Below, one piece after another: positions 5,353-5,879 of a stretch of 5,879 nt of DNA (within the stretch, counting starts at the first letter, position 1; each line of letters starts with the position of its first letter). The position numbers and the translations under genes are program-made. The stretch spans positions 1 through 5,879 of the forward strand of contig CAJXXJ010000268.1 of assembly GCA_913062745.1 (NCBI GenBank), read 5' to 3'. Below the pieces are notes generated by a model. It was not told the origin of the DNA and searched no databases. It worked only from the letters and a program-made list of their open reading frames with translations. Origin of the DNA: an uncultured Phaeodactylibacter sp. (lineage in GTDB: Bacteria; Bacteroidota; Bacteroidia; Chitinophagales; Saprospiraceae).

Positions 5353-5489
5353 TCCATATGATGCAGTGGCTTACGCCCCAAAAGGCCGGGCCGCTGATGT
5401 ATTCTATCAGACCAATAAGACAGACCTATAAAACGATGCTTGATCCCATGCATACTACTTCGATCATACTTCCCAAATTCAATTTCTTT
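5353..5489 (+). other. 137-bp spacer between the PorP/SprF gene and the cohesin-like gene
   Basis: No TAnnTTTG box, terminator with T tract or Shine-Dalgarno sequence is visible. Only weak pairing is seen, such as GGCC-G-GGCC near 5383. The absence of stop and start signals is compatible with read-through from the PorP/SprF promoter at 4370, but it does not prove it. Confidence 0.4.
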
Positions 5490-5879
5490 ATGAACAAGAG
5501 AAGTTTAACAACGCTAATCGTGCTGCTGCTATTTGGGGCGGCCCCCCTGTACGCACAGATCGAGGCCTATACCCTCTACTTTGAGGAGCCCGACGAACTG
5601 CCTTGCTCCGGCGAGCAATTCTGCGTGGATGTAACCCTCGAAAACTGGTCCGACATCATTCAGACGGACTTTGATGTGAAGTGGGACTCTACCGTCCTGG
5701 AATTCGTAGAGGTTACCAACCTCAATACTGAAATACCCAACCTTAATATGGGCGACTTCATCCTGACAGATGCCGGTACGCTTGAGGTGAGGTGGCAGGA
5801 AGAAATTGAATGTGGCGAAGAGACGCCCGGACAGGTATCCACACTGGATGACTGCGCGAATACCTGCCGCCCGGTTTTC
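5490..5879 (+). CDS. Secreted cohesin-like domain protein, probable type IX cargo/adhesin (3' end outside window)
   Basis: The frame is open from ATG 5490 to the right edge, giving 130 residues of a longer protein. A signal peptide (MNKRSLTTLIVLLLFGAAPLYA) is cleaved before Gln23. Residues about 39-130 resemble a cohesin-like beta-sandwich found in large Bacteroidota surface proteins: EQFCVDVTLENWSDI, then QTDFDVKWDSTVLEFVEV, a NMGDFILTDAG segment and LEVRWQEE. Such domains often occur in tandem in proteins that end with the gliding-motility-associated C-terminal sorting domain, which would lie off the window. Several cysteines (39, 45, 108, 123, 127) suggest disulfides outside the cell. The gene follows the PorP/SprF gene at 137 bp on the same strand, supporting type IX export. 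Carbohydrate or protein binding is possible, but no substrate can be named. Confidence 0.85.
   Translation, partial: MNKRSLTTLIVLLLFGAAPLYAQIEAYTLYFEEPDELPCSGEQFCVDVTLENWSDIIQTDFDVKWDSTVLEFVEVTNLNTEIPNLNMGDFILTDAGTLEVRWQEEIECGEETPGQVSTLDDCANTCRPVF

Noticed and set aside
5660..5842. Minus-strand frame of 60 codons
   Set aside because: It lies opposite the cohesin-like coding sequence, which has a signal peptide and domain resemblance.

Overview
The window looks like chromosomal DNA of a Bacteroidota bacterium, most likely a marine or aquatic member of the Saprospiria (Lewinella/Haliscomenobacter-like). That lineage call is inference. The evidence is a PorP/SprF-type IX secretion protein, a DUF6089-like outer-membrane barrel with thrombospondin type 3 (TSP3) repeats, a cohesin-like repeat protein of the kind secreted by type IX systems, a Bacteroidota-type promoter box (TACCTTTG), a general absence of Shine-Dalgarno sequences, moderately high GC in the genes, and signal peptides ending in Ala-Gln. 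All supported genes lie on the + strand.

Layout. 1-336: 3' end of a CorA-type Mg2+/Co2+ channel, closed by a two-part hairpin that overlaps its stop codon. 419-1117: an exported, probably outer-membrane beta-barrel protein with no assigned function. 1118-1452: a non-coding gap with a hairpin and pieces of a diverged repeat. 1453-2679: an outer-membrane barrel with four perfect TSP3 calcium-binding repeats and no OmpA domain. 2723-3685: a Tat-exported glycosylasparaginase (N-terminal nucleophile hydrolase), 43 bp downstream. 3686-4398: a 713-bp gap without a convincing gene, rich in short perfect inverted repeats, with a second copy of the diverged repeat, two weak small open frames and a good promoter at its right end. 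4399-5352: PorP/SprF family protein. 5490 to the right edge: N-terminal part of a secreted cohesin-like protein, running off the window.

How the parts fit. The last two genes form the clearest functional unit: PorP/SprF proteins assist secretion and surface attachment of particular type IX cargo, and the next gene starts like such a cargo. The TSP3 barrel and the glycosylasparaginase are close enough to be co-transcribed; the enzyme would release aspartate and the sugar from GlcNAc-Asn left by glycoprotein breakdown. Most of the window therefore concerns the cell envelope and use of extracellular polymers. I see no phage, IS element, CRISPR array, tRNA or rRNA. I do not see a clearly new multi-gene system; the least explained sequence is the pair of intergenic regions that share repeat blocks.
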